A stretch of DNA of 13,180 bases from an uncultured Clostridia bacterium. GTDB taxonomy: Bacteria; Bacillota; Clostridia; Oscillospirales; Acutalibacteraceae. The position numbers and the translations under genes are program-made. The stretch is from contig CALCBQ010000186.1 of NCBI GenBank assembly GCA_937897215.1, forward strand, positions 1 through 13,180. Direction: 5' to 3'. The notes beneath the pieces were generated by a model. That model searched no databases. It had not been told where the DNA came from and saw nothing but the letters and a program-made list of their open reading frames with translations. Shown here one piece after another: positions 1 to 7,312 of this stretch; the stretch's first letter is position 1, and every line of letters starts with the position of its first letter.

Positions 1-935
1 TTGAATATCAGTTCCAGGATGACGAACACGATGCTGAAAAATCAGTAAACGCTTACAATACTCTTAAAGACTGGGGTATGGATATCCTTATCGGTACAGT
101 TACATCAAACCCATGTATTGCAGTAGCAGCTAAAACACTTGAAGACAATATGTTTATGCTTACAGCTTCTGCTACAGCAGTTGAAGCTATTGATGGCGAC
201 AATGCTTTCCGTGTTTGCTTCTCAGACCCTGCTCAGGGTACAGTATCTGCTGACTATATTGCTGATAACAAACTTGCATCAAAAGTAGCAGTTATCTATG
301 ACTCATCAGACGCTTATTCAACAGGTATCTTTGAAAAATTCGATGCACAGGCAAAGGCAAAAGGTCTTGACGTTGTTGCAAAAGAATCATTCACAAAGAA
401 TACAAAGACTGACTTCTCAGCTCAGCTTCAGGCAGTTAAGACATCAGGCGCAGAGCTTCTCTTCCTTCCTATCTACTACAGCGAAGCATCTCTTATCCTT
501 TCACAGGCAAAGACAGCTGGTCTTGATGTAATCTTCTTTGGTTGCGACGGTCTTGACGGTATCCTTGGTATGGATAACTTTGACAAATCTCTTGCTGAAG
601 GCGTAATGCTTCTTACTCCTTTCACTCCTACAGCAACTGACGAACGCACACAGAACTTCGTTAAGAACTTCACAGCTAAATACGACAAAGCTTACCTCAA
701 CCAGTTCGGTGCTGACGCTTACGATGCAATCTACATCATCAAAGCAGCTATTGAAAAAGCAAATGTAACAGCTGATATGGACGCTTCAGCTATTTGCGAC
801 GCTCTTAAAGTTGCAATGACTCAGATTACATTCACAGGTGTTACAGGTACAGATATTACTTGGGGCGCAGACGGCGAACCAGTTAAGAAGCCAATCGCAG
901 TTAAGATTGTTAACGGCGAATACGTTGTAATGTAA
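1..935 (+). CDS. livK: Branched-chain amino acid ABC transporter substrate-binding protein (5' end missing)
   Basis: This is the solute-binding component of a LIV/HAAT-type importer, which captures branched-chain (or related) amino acids outside the membrane and delivers them to the LivHM permease. The reading frame is open from base 3, so the gene begins before the window; about 310 residues are visible and the signal peptide and first part of lobe 1 are missing. The visible part fits the periplasmic-binding-protein type 6 fold: DWGMDILIGTVTS early, then VAVIYDSSDAYSTGIFEKF, then AELLFLPIYYSEASLILSQA and a closing segment with TGVTGTDITWGADGEPVKK. It is followed on the same strand by livH, livM, livG and livF, which supports the assignment. 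The ligand cannot be fixed from sequence. The internal ATG at 78 is not the start, because family sequence continues upstream of it. Confidence 0.93.
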   Translation, partial: EYQFQDDEHDAEKSVNAYNTLKDWGMDILIGTVTSNPCIAVAAKTLEDNMFMLTASATAVEAIDGDNAFRVCFSDPAQGTVSADYIADNKLASKVAVIYDSSDAYSTGIFEKFDAQAKAKGLDVVAKESFTKNTKTDFSAQLQAVKTSGAELLFLPIYYSEASLILSQAKTAGLDVIFFGCDGLDGILGMDNFDKSLAEGVMLLTPFTPTATDERTQNFVKNFTAKYDKAYLNQFGADAYDAIYIIKAAIEKANVTADMDASAICDALKVAMTQITFTGVTGTDITWGADGEPVKKPIAVKIVNGEYVVM

Positions 936-961
936 TTACAATTATATTTAGTCTTTAATCG

Positions 962-995
962 AAGTATGCCGTGTGTTTATACATGCGGCATACTT
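962..995 (+). terminator. Stem-loop between binding-protein gene and livH (leaky terminator or mRNA stabiliser)
   Basis: A perfect 10-bp stem pairs 962-971 with 986-995 (AAGTATGCCG with CGGCATACTT), and wobble pairs can extend it towards a small loop at 977-980. It lies 27 nt after the stop codon and is followed only by a short, interrupted T tract. In many importer operons such a hairpin lets the binding protein be made in excess over the permease, by partial termination or by protecting the upstream mRNA 3' end. Which applies here is inference. Confidence 0.6.
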
Positions 996-1005
996 TTGAG
1001 CGTTT

Positions 1006-1059
1006 TATATGTCTTTTGAAAAGGTTTTATTTTTATAAGATTTTTTCAAAAAACATATA
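1006..1059 (+). promoter_or_regulatory. AT-rich stem-loop abutting the livH ribosome binding site
   Basis: Bases 1006-1012 pair with 1053-1059, and after one mismatch (1013/1052) bases 1014-1022 (TTTTGAAAA) pair with 1043-1051 (TTTTCAAAA), leaving a 20-nt loop. The stem ends one base before the GGAGG at 1061-1065 that serves livH. It could modulate livH translation or be an RNA processing site. It is AT-rich, so chance pairing is possible. Confidence 0.35.
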
Positions 1060-1072
1060 TGGAGGACATAAT

Positions 1073-1954
1073 ATGGAATTTTTATCTACAGTTATATCCG
1101 GCATCAGTCTTGGCAGTATTTATGCTTTGATTGCGCTTGGTTATACAATGGTTTATGGTATTGCAAAAATGCTTAACTTTGCACATGGCGACGTTATTAT
1201 GGTTGGTGCATTTATGATGTTTACTGCACTAACTAAAACTAGTTTGCCACCTGTTGCTTGTATCATTATAGGTACAGTAATCTGCACAGTTTTAGGTATG
1301 CTTATTGAAAAAATTGCTTATAAGCCACTCAGAAGTGCTACTTCATTATCAGTTCTTATTACTGCAATCGGTGTAAGCTATTTCTTACAAAACTCTGCAC
1401 AGTTAATTTTTGGTGCAGGTACTAAACAGTTTACTCCCCTTTTCGGTAACGGAAGCATTTCACTTTTTGACGGTCAGGTTGTAATTTCACATAATACTAT
1501 CGTTACAATTGCTATTTCTGTTGTACTTATGATTATACTTACATTATTCATCAATAAGACAAAGACCGGCCGTGCAATGCTTGCTGTATCAGAAGATAAA
1601 GGTGCAGCTCAGCTTATGGGTATCAATGTAAACAAAACAATTTCAATTACATTCGCAATCGGTTCTGCACTTGCAGCTATTGCGGGCGCACTTCTTTGTT
1701 CATCATATCCAATCCTTTCTCCTACAACAGGTGCTATGCCTGGTATTAAAGCGTTTACAGCAGCTGTTTTCGGTGGTATCGGTTCAATTCCAGGTGCTAT
1801 GATTGGTGGTATTCTTCTTGGACTTATAGAAAACCTTAGTAAAGTATACATTTCAACCCAACTTTCAGATGCTATTGTTTTCGGTATTCTTATTATAATT
1901 CTTCTTGTTAAGCCAACAGGTATTCTTGGCAAGAAAATCAGCGAGAAAGTGTGA
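1073..1954 (+). CDS. livH: Branched-chain amino acid ABC transporter permease LivH
   Basis: This is one of the two membrane subunits of the LIV/HAAT importer and forms the translocation path with LivM. The 293-residue protein is almost entirely hydrophobic helices. The N-terminal family signature is clear: GSIYALIALGYTMVYGI followed by KMLNFAHGD near residues 14-40. A later cytoplasmic loop, KTGRAMLAVSEDKGAAQLMG, is the expected contact with the ATPase subunits, and VFGGIGSIPGAMIGG follows near the end. I chose ATG 1073 because GGAGG at 1061-1065 sits 7 nt upstream. An upstream in-frame ATG at 971 would add 34 residues without family character and would start inside the intergenic hairpin. 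livM begins 10 nt after the stop, so the two are translationally close. Confidence 0.96.
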   Translation: MEFLSTVISGISLGSIYALIALGYTMVYGIAKMLNFAHGDVIMVGAFMMFTALTKTSLPPVACIIIGTVICTVLGMLIEKIAYKPLRSATSLSVLITAIGVSYFLQNSAQLIFGAGTKQFTPLFGNGSISLFDGQVVISHNTIVTIAISVVLMIILTLFINKTKTGRAMLAVSEDKGAAQLMGINVNKTISITFAIGSALAAIAGALLCSSYPILSPTTGAMPGIKAFTAAVFGGIGSIPGAMIGGILLGLIENLSKVYISTQLSDAIVFGILIIILLVKPTGILGKKISEKV

Positions 1955-1964
1955 GGTGAGCGTA

Positions 1965-3050
1965 ATGTCTTTATTAAAGTCAAACAAAAAAATTGTTTCA
2001 AATACAAAAAACAACATAATCACTTACGCAATTCTTCTCGGCTTTTTTGCTTTTGCTTTTATCTGGGCACAAACCGGAGAAATGCCAAGAAAAATTCAGA
2101 ATTTACTTGTTCCTCTTTGCGTTTACTCAATTCTTGCAGTTTCACTTAACCTTGTTGTCGGTGTACTTGGCGACCTTTCATTAGGTCATGCGGGATTTAT
2201 GTGTATTGGTGCTTACACTGGTGCAGTATTTACAAACATTTTCGAAACTATTATTCCAAACGATTTTATTCGTTTCGGTTTAGCTCTAATAATTGGTGGT
2301 ATTTTTGCCGCAATTTTTGGTTTTGTAATTTGTATTCCTGTATTACGACTTAAAGGCGACTATCTTGCCATTGTTACACTTGCATTTGGCGAAATTATCA
2401 AAAACATTCTCAATATAGTTTATCTTGGTATTGACTCAGAAGGGCTTAAAATGTCAATTGATGGTACTTCATATAACAATATGCTTCTTGAAGATGGTCA
2501 GACAATTATCAAAGGTGCTATGGGTATTACAGGTACATCACGCGATGCAAACTTCATTATCGCATTTGTACTTTTATTTGTAACTGTTATGGCATCTCTT
2601 AATCTTATTAACTCAAGAACAGGTCGAGCAGTAATGGCAATTCGCGACAACAGTATTGCTGCACAGACAATCGGTATTAACATCTCTAAATACAAGCTTA
2701 TTGTATTTACAATTGCATCATTCTTTGCAGGTATTGCAGGTGTTCTTTTCTCACACAATATGAACTCATTCTCAGCTAGTGGATTTGACTACAACACATC
2801 AATTCTTATTCTTGTTTATGTTGTTCTTGGTGGTATCGGTAGTATCCGAGGTTCTGTAATCGCTGCAATTCTTCTTTATGCACTTCCTGAACTTCTTCGT
2901 GAAGTTGGCGAATACAGAATGTTGTTCTATGCGATTCTTCTTGTTGTAATGATGATTGTAAACAACAATGAAAAAATCAATGATATGAAAAAATCATTTA
3001 TGATGAAATTTAAAAAGAACAAGACTATTAGTGAAGGAGGTAAAAACTAA
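1965..3050 (+). CDS. livM: Branched-chain amino acid ABC transporter permease LivM
   Basis: This is the second membrane subunit of the LIV/HAAT importer, 361 residues. Family landmarks are LVVGVLGDLSLGHAGFMCIG in the first third, LRLKGDYLAIVTLAFGEI in the middle, the ATPase-contact loop SRTGRAVMAIRDNSIAAQ, and VVLGGIGSIRGS near the end. The start at ATG 1965 is preceded by GGTGAG and a 4-nt spacer; in-frame upstream codons overlap livH and lack family similarity. A polar stretch of about 35 residues after the middle helices (EGLKMSIDG through GTSRDAN) sits where LivM homologues vary. The C-terminus is Lys/Asn-rich and cytoplasmic. The last base of its TAA stop is the first base of the livG ATG. 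Confidence 0.96.
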   Translation: MSLLKSNKKIVSNTKNNIITYAILLGFFAFAFIWAQTGEMPRKIQNLLVPLCVYSILAVSLNLVVGVLGDLSLGHAGFMCIGAYTGAVFTNIFETIIPNDFIRFGLALIIGGIFAAIFGFVICIPVLRLKGDYLAIVTLAFGEIIKNILNIVYLGIDSEGLKMSIDGTSYNNMLLEDGQTIIKGAMGITGTSRDANFIIAFVLLFVTVMASLNLINSRTGRAVMAIRDNSIAAQTIGINISKYKLIVFTIASFFAGIAGVLFSHNMNSFSASGFDYNTSILILVYVVLGGIGSIRGSVIAAILLYALPELLREVGEYRMLFYAILLVVMMIVNNNEKINDMKKSFMMKFKKNKTISEGGKN

Positions 3051-3808
3051 TGGCATTACTTGAAGTTAAAAATCTCGGTATTGTTTTTGGCGGTCTTCAC
3101 GCCGTTGAAGGTTTTAATCTTTCACTTGAAAAAGGAATGCTTTATGGTCTTATTGGTCCTAACGGTGCAGGCAAAACAACTGTTTTCAACCTCTTGACTG
3201 GTGTTTATAAACCAACTACCGGTATTTTCAGTCTTGACGGTGTAAAGCTTACAGGTAAAAATCCTGTTGAAATCAGTAAAGCAGGTATTGCACGTACATT
3301 CCAGAATATTCGACTTTTTAAGAATCTTTCAGTTCTTGATAATGTAAAACTTGGTCTTCACAATCAGGTAAAATACTCAACAGCAGAAGGAATTTTAAGA
3401 CTTCCACGCTTTTTTAAATCAGAAAAGAAAATGAATGAAAAGGCAATGGAATTGCTCAAGGTTTTCGGGCTTGAAAACGAGGCTTCTACATTAGCCGATA
3501 ACCTCCCCTATGGTAAACAAAGAAAACTTGAAATTGCACGTGCACTTGCTACAAATCCAAAACTCTTGCTTCTTGACGAACCTGCTGCAGGTATGAACCC
3601 AAGTGAAACACAAGAACTTATGGATACAATTCGTTTTGTTCGTGATAACTTTGATATGACAATTCTTCTTATTGAACACGATATGAAACTTGTCAGCGGT
3701 ATTTGTGAAGAAGTTACAGTTCTTAACTTTGGCGAGGAACTTGCTCAAGGTAAAACAAGCGAAGTTCTTAATAACCCTGAAGTTATTAAGGCATATTTAG
3801 GCGATTAA
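3050..3808 (+). CDS. livG: Branched-chain amino acid ABC transporter ATP-binding protein LivG
   Basis: This is one of two cytoplasmic ATPase subunits that power the LIV importer; 252 residues, normal length. Walker A is GPNGAGKT at 36-43, the Q-loop glutamine is Q85 in ARTFQNIRLF, the signature is the family variant LPYGKQR at 152-158, Walker B is LLLLDEP with D176/E177, and the switch histidine is H210 in LLIEHDM. The LPYGKQR form instead of LSGGQ is normal for LivG. The gene is coupled to livM by a 1-nt TAATG overlap, with GGAGG at 3036-3040. The C-terminal segment after VTVLNFGEELAQG matches the LivG-type (BCA_ABC) tail. Confidence 0.97.
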   Translation: MALLEVKNLGIVFGGLHAVEGFNLSLEKGMLYGLIGPNGAGKTTVFNLLTGVYKPTTGIFSLDGVKLTGKNPVEISKAGIARTFQNIRLFKNLSVLDNVKLGLHNQVKYSTAEGILRLPRFFKSEKKMNEKAMELLKVFGLENEASTLADNLPYGKQRKLEIARALATNPKLLLLDEPAAGMNPSETQELMDTIRFVRDNFDMTILLIEHDMKLVSGICEEVTVLNFGEELAQGKTSEVLNNPEVIKAYLGD

Positions 3809-3820
3809 GGAGGATTAGAT

Positions 3821-4534
3821 ATGGCACCACTTTTACAAGTTGATAACATTGAAGTTTATTACGGCGTTATCAAGGCATTAAAAGGCATTTCTTTTGAAGT
3901 AAATAAGGGCGAAATCGTTGCGTTAATCGGCGCTAACGGTGCTGGTAAAACCACAATCCTCCATACAGTAACAGGTCTTTTAAAACCAAAAACAGGTACA
4001 ATTTCATTTAAAGGAAATGACATTACAAAAGTTCCTGCTCATAAAATTGTTACAATGGGTATGGCTCATGTTCCTGAAGGCAGAAGAATTTTCTCACAGC
4101 TTTCAGTTCTTGATAACATCAAATTAGGCGCATTTACCCGTAAAGATAAAGAGGAAATTGAAGAAACTCTTAACTATGTTTACGAACGTTTTCCACGTCT
4201 TAAAGAAAGAAAAAATCAAATTGCAGGCACTCTTTCGGGTGGCGAACAACAAATGCTTGCTATGGGTAGAGCACTTATGTCAAAGCCTGAATTTGTTTTA
4301 ATGGACGAACCATCAATGGGACTTTCTCCCCTTCTTGTTTCTGAAATCTTTGAAATTATCAAAGCTATCAATGAAAATGGTACAACTGTTCTTCTTGTTG
4401 AGCAGAATGCTAAAAAAGCGCTTTCAATTGCAGACAGAGCTTATGTTCTTGAGACAGGTAATATTGTTCTTTCAGGCAATGCAAAAGACCTTATGAATGA
4501 CGAATCTGTAAAGAAAGCATATCTTAGTGAATAA
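3821..4534 (+). CDS. livF: Branched-chain amino acid ABC transporter ATP-binding protein LivF
   Basis: This is the second ATPase subunit of the LIV importer, 237 residues. Walker A is GANGAGKT at 37-44, the signature is LSGGEQ at 138-143, and Walker B is VLMDEPSMGLSP with D162/E163. The motif VPEGRRIF at 84-91 takes the Q-loop region and LLVEQNAKKA puts Gln195 at the switch-histidine position; both are typical of LivF and do not indicate an inactive enzyme. ATG 3821 has an AGGAGG-type site upstream and lies 12 nt after the livG stop. With livH, livM and livG the set is complete apart from the truncated binding protein. Confidence 0.97.
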   Translation: MAPLLQVDNIEVYYGVIKALKGISFEVNKGEIVALIGANGAGKTTILHTVTGLLKPKTGTISFKGNDITKVPAHKIVTMGMAHVPEGRRIFSQLSVLDNIKLGAFTRKDKEEIEETLNYVYERFPRLKERKNQIAGTLSGGEQQMLAMGRALMSKPEFVLMDEPSMGLSPLLVSEIFEIIKAINENGTTVLLVEQNAKKALSIADRAYVLETGNIVLSGNAKDLMNDESVKKAYLSE

Positions 4535-4552
4535 TTCATAGGAGGAATTATT

Positions 4553-5182
4553 ATGGATAAGAAAATTGTTATTACAATTGCACGTGGATACGGTAGCGGT
4601 GGTAAAACTGTTGGTCAGATGATTGCAAAAGAACTTGGAATTTCCTTCTATGACCGTCAGATTCTCTATATGGCATCTGATGATAGCGGAATTAATGTAG
4701 GTCTTTTTCAAAAAAATGACGAAGATGTAAACAAAGGTTTATTTGACCCATCAACTCATAAGTATTTAGGTGGTATTATCCCTCCTGAAGATAGCAAGTT
4801 CACATCAAAGGAAAATCTCTTCAACTATCAGGCAAAAATTATTAAAGAGCTTGCTGCTAAAGAGTCTTGCGTAATTGTTGGTCGTTGTGCGGACTTTGTA
4901 TTGAAAGACAATCCTAATGTAATCAAAGTTTTCATCTGGGCTCCACATCAGTCTTGCGTTGAAACCGTTATGGATATGTTTGATATTAGTGAAAAAGAAG
5001 CAGACAAGAAAATCCGTAAGATTGACAAGCACCGTAGCGAATATTACCGTTATTACACTTGTCGTGAATGGGATAACGCTCGAAACTATGACTTATGTCT
5101 TAACAGTGCAGATTTAGGATTCGAAGGTTGCGTAAAGGCAATTAAAGCATATATCGATGTACTTAAAGGTGTAAAAGAATAA
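4553..5182 (+). CDS. Cytidylate-kinase-like family protein
   Basis: This is a 209-residue P-loop kinase-like protein of the cytidylate-kinase-like family (the type described by Pfam Cytidylate_kin2). The N-terminal nucleotide-binding element is ITIARGYGSGGKTVG, roughly residues 7-21, followed by FYDRQIL. VIVGRCADFVL (107-117) and the segment from RSEYYRYYT to YDLCLNS (161-184) are the other family landmarks. The usual family start is ISRxxGSGG; here Ser is replaced by Ala in IARGYGSGG. These proteins resemble CMP kinase but their substrate is mostly not established, so I do not assign an activity. It follows livF by 18 nt with its own GGAGG (4541-4545) and is closed by a terminator at 5187-5216, so it is probably the last gene of the liv transcript. 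No link to amino acid import is known to me. Confidence 0.85.
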   Translation: MDKKIVITIARGYGSGGKTVGQMIAKELGISFYDRQILYMASDDSGINVGLFQKNDEDVNKGLFDPSTHKYLGGIIPPEDSKFTSKENLFNYQAKIIKELAAKESCVIVGRCADFVLKDNPNVIKVFIWAPHQSCVETVMDMFDISEKEADKKIRKIDKHRSEYYRYYTCREWDNARNYDLCLNSADLGFEGCVKAIKAYIDVLKGVKE

Positions 5183-5186
5183 TTAC

Positions 5187-5220
5187 TTAAAGGACTATCT
5201 ATTGATAGTCCTTTAATTTT
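5187..5220 (+). terminator. Rho-independent terminator of the liv operon
   Basis: A 13-bp stem pairs 5187-5199 with 5204-5216 (core AAAGGACTATC / GATAGTCCTTT) around a TATT loop and is followed by TTTT. It starts 4 nt after the stop of the kinase-like gene. Confidence 0.9.
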
Positions 5221-5230
5221 GCCCTATAAT
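5202..5230 (+). promoter_or_regulatory. Orphan sigma-A-like promoter between convergent genes
   Basis: TTGATA at 5202-5207 and TATAAT at 5225-5230 are separated by exactly 17 bp. The -35 box lies in the loop and 3' arm of the preceding terminator. No credible reading frame follows on this strand; the only short one, at 5246, has 11 codons and no ribosome binding site. A transcript starting near 5237 would run about 110 nt to the terminator at 5313-5345. Confidence 0.35.
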
Positions 5231-5312
5231 CTATTTATATTTTAAATGTGTAATTTTACATTTATTATAGTAAAAGCATAAATAAAGCCATTTTTAGCGA
5301 AACGAGCATAAG

Positions 5313-5345
5313 AAAACACCTTATCTCCAAAAGATAAGGTGTTTT
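5313..5345. terminator. Bidirectional terminator downstream of nhaC
   Basis: A perfect 14-bp stem pairs 5313-5326 with 5332-5345 (AAAACACCTTATCT / AGATAAGGTGTTTT) around a 5-nt loop. The A/T-rich ends supply T tracts in both directions. On the minus strand it lies 19 nt after the nhaC stop and probably ends that transcript. Confidence 0.85.
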
Positions 5346-5364
5346 AATTAGATTTAATTTTAAA

Positions 5365-7149
5365 TTATGCCTTTTTCTTTGTAACTGCTTTAATAACAAA
5401 GAGAGTACCAAGCATAAGAGCAATACCAATTGGAAGTGCAACTACAGACTGAACAAAGCCTGCAATAATGTATGTTACAAATGACACACCTGCAACTGTA
5501 AGAGCGTATGGCAATTGTGTGGAAACGTGGTTAATATGATTACTCTGGCTACCTGCACTTGCCATAATAGTTGTGTCAGAAATTGGTGAACAGTGGTCGC
5601 CGCAAACAGCACCTGCCATACAAGCTGAAATAGCAATAACTGAAATAGGACCACTACTGTATGGGAATACATTAAGAACAAGAGGAATAAGAATACCAAA
5701 TGTGCCCCAAGAAGTGCCTGTTGCAAATGAAAGACCAACTGCAATAAGGAAAATAACTGCTGGAAGGAAGTTTGCAAATGTGCCTGCTGTTGATTCAACG
5801 ATACCTGCAATAAATTCTTTAGCACCAAGACTATCTGTCATAGCTTTAAGTGTCCATGCACAAGCAAGAATCATGATAGCTGGAACCATCGCTTTAAAAC
5901 CTTCAGGAATTGATTCCATACAGTTTTTAAATGTAAGAACTCGACGAACCATAAAGTATGCAACTGTAAGAATGAGCGTGCAGAAAGAACCATAAAGAAG
6001 ACCAACAGATGCATCAGCCCCTGAGAATGCTTCAATAACATTATGATATGCACTGCTTGTTGCATCAAAGAATCCACCTGAATAAATCAAGCCAATAACA
6101 CAAGCGATTATAAGAAGAACTACAGGAAGAATAAGGTCAATAACTTTACCCTTTGGATTAGCATTACTATCATCTGCAGAATTTGCAAAAGATTCAGCAT
6201 CACTTGTGAAAAGGTCGCCATTAAGAGCATTTGCCTCATGAACTTTCATCTTACCAAAATCAAACTTCATTATAGTAATTGCAACCATCATAATAATTGT
6301 AAGAATTGCATAAAAGTTATATGGAATTGCGCTAAGGAAAAGTTGGAAACCACTTACTTCTTCTTCAGCAACAAAACCTGCAACTGCTGCTGCCCAAGAT
6401 GAAACAGGAGCAATAATACAAACAGGTGCTGCTGTCGCATCAATAAGATATGCAAGCTTTGCACGAGAAACCTTATGGCTGTCTGTAACAGGACGCATAA
6501 CTGAACCAACAGTTAAGCAATTGAAGTAGTCATCGATGAAAATCATACAACCAAAGAGCACTGTTGCAAGTTGTGCACCAACTCTTGATTTTATGTGTTT
6601 CTTGGCCCAACGACCAAAGGCAGCTGAACCACCTGCTTTGTTCATCATTGAAACCATGGCACCAAGTACAATAAGGAATATAATAATACCCATATTGTAT
6701 GAGTCAGCTACATTAGCAACAAAACCATCACTAAATACGTGTGTAATTGTTCCTACAAAGTTGCCTTCTGCATATAAAAGACCACCTACTACAATACCAA
6801 TGAAAAGTGAAGAATAAACTTCTTTAGTAATGAGTGCAAGTGCAATAGCAATTACTGGTGGAAGTAAAGACCAAAGACTTGAGTAAAATCTTGTTGGTGC
6901 TTCAACTTCTCCTGAACCACCACAATCACTACAAATATTTGATGCAGCAGAACAATCAGCACAAGCAATGTTTGTTCCCTCACATTCACCACAAGTAGCA
7001 ATGTATCCCGAACCCTCGCAAGATGAACAATCAATCATCTTTACTGCAGTTTCACCATCACTTGCAAAAGCAAAAACAGTCATACCACAAAGAAGTAATA
7101 CTGATATTACCAATGCAATTAAAGTTTTTGAATGAAACCTTTTTTTCAT
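5365..7149 (-). CDS. nhaC: NhaC-family Na+/H+ antiporter with N-terminal signal peptide and CxxC cluster
   Basis: This is a secondary transporter of the NhaC ion-transporter family, which exchanges Na+ for H+ (some relatives move organic acids or amino acids). Landmarks are FIDDYFNCLTVGSVMRPVTD (204-223), TGTSWGTFGILIP (477-489), GDHCSPISDTT (517-527) and HINHVSTQLPYAL (538-550), within about a dozen hydrophobic helices starting near residue 92. At 594 residues it is longer than the core family. The extra N-terminus has a Sec-type signal (1-29, likely cut at AFA/S) and then eight cysteines in four CxxC pairs (41/44, 53/56, 63/66, 73/76); two of them, CSSCEGSG and CSDCGGSG, fit the DnaJ-type CxxCxGxG repeat. 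After an exported signal this domain should face outside. ATG 7149 has AAGGAG at 7158-7163. Transported ion and role of the cysteines are inferred. Confidence 0.9.
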   Translation of the reverse strand: MKKRFHSKTLIALVISVLLLCGMTVFAFASDGETAVKMIDCSSCEGSGYIATCGECEGTNIACADCSAASNICSDCGGSGEVEAPTRFYSSLWSLLPPVIAIALALITKEVYSSLFIGIVVGGLLYAEGNFVGTITHVFSDGFVANVADSYNMGIIIFLIVLGAMVSMMNKAGGSAAFGRWAKKHIKSRVGAQLATVLFGCMIFIDDYFNCLTVGSVMRPVTDSHKVSRAKLAYLIDATAAPVCIIAPVSSWAAAVAGFVAEEEVSGFQLFLSAIPYNFYAILTIIMMVAITIMKFDFGKMKVHEANALNGDLFTSDAESFANSADDSNANPKGKVIDLILPVVLLIIACVIGLIYSGGFFDATSSAYHNVIEAFSGADASVGLLYGSFCTLILTVAYFMVRRVLTFKNCMESIPEGFKAMVPAIMILACAWTLKAMTDSLGAKEFIAGIVESTAGTFANFLPAVIFLIAVGLSFATGTSWGTFGILIPLVLNVFPYSSGPISVIAISACMAGAVCGDHCSPISDTTIMASAGSQSNHINHVSTQLPYALTVAGVSFVTYIIAGFVQSVVALPIGIALMLGTLFVIKAVTKKKA

Positions 7150-7217
7150 TTTTACATCTCCTTTTTGTTATATTGAAAGAGAAAATAACAACCCTCAATA
7201 CACATAAATATGTAAAA

Positions 7218-7246
7218 AAGATAACACATTTCGCACATTTTGTCAA
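7218..7246 (-). promoter_or_regulatory. Promoter of nhaC
   Basis: On the minus strand TTGACA (7246-7241) and TATCTT (7223-7218) are 17 bp apart, giving a leader of about 60 nt before ATG 7149. The spacer holds a direct repeat CACATTT (7225-7231 and 7234-7240) that could bind a regulator, though its spacing may be fortuitous. Confidence 0.6.
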
Positions 7247-7266
7247 TGTAAATCACAAAAAGAAGA

Positions 7267-7284
7267 ATGTTAAAAAAATAACAT
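7267..7284. promoter_or_regulatory. Rex-like palindromic operator candidate
   Basis: ATGTTA at 7267-7272 and TAACAT at 7279-7284 form an inverted repeat with a 6-nt A spacer, 18 bp overall. Against the Rex consensus TTGTTAA-N4-TTAACAA it matches 11 of 14 defined positions. It abuts the proposed -35 box of the rubredoxin-flavoreductase gene, a place where a repressor would block transcription. Rex senses the NADH/NAD+ ratio. The link to Rex is inference from the pattern only. Confidence 0.35.
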
Positions 7285-7312
7285 ATACATCTGCTATTTT
7301 TTGTGGTATAAT
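7284..7312 (+). promoter_or_regulatory. Promoter of the flavin reductase-rubredoxin gene
   Basis: An extended -10 element, TGG followed by TATAAT at 7307-7312, lies 17 bp after a weak -35 TATACA at 7284-7289. The start codon follows at 7344 with GGAG at 7331-7334. Confidence 0.65.

Noticed and set aside
971..1072. Longer livH start at ATG 971
   Set aside because: The extra 34 residues have no family character, begin inside an intergenic hairpin and lack an SD; ATG 1073 has GGAGG at the right distance.
1609..2007. 132-codon minus-strand frame over livH/livM
   Set aside because: It is antisense to well-supported family sequence and shows no recognisable domain or SD; a codon-usage shadow.
4400..4430. 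Gln in place of the switch histidine in LivF as a sign of inactivity
   Set aside because: VEQNA at this position is normal for LivF proteins.
5246..5281. 11-codon reading frame after the orphan promoter
   Set aside because: No SD and no informative sequence; not supportable as a gene.
5573..5995. 140-codon plus-strand frame antisense to nhaC
   Set aside because: It mirrors conserved transport helices of NhaC and has no SD or domain; a shadow.
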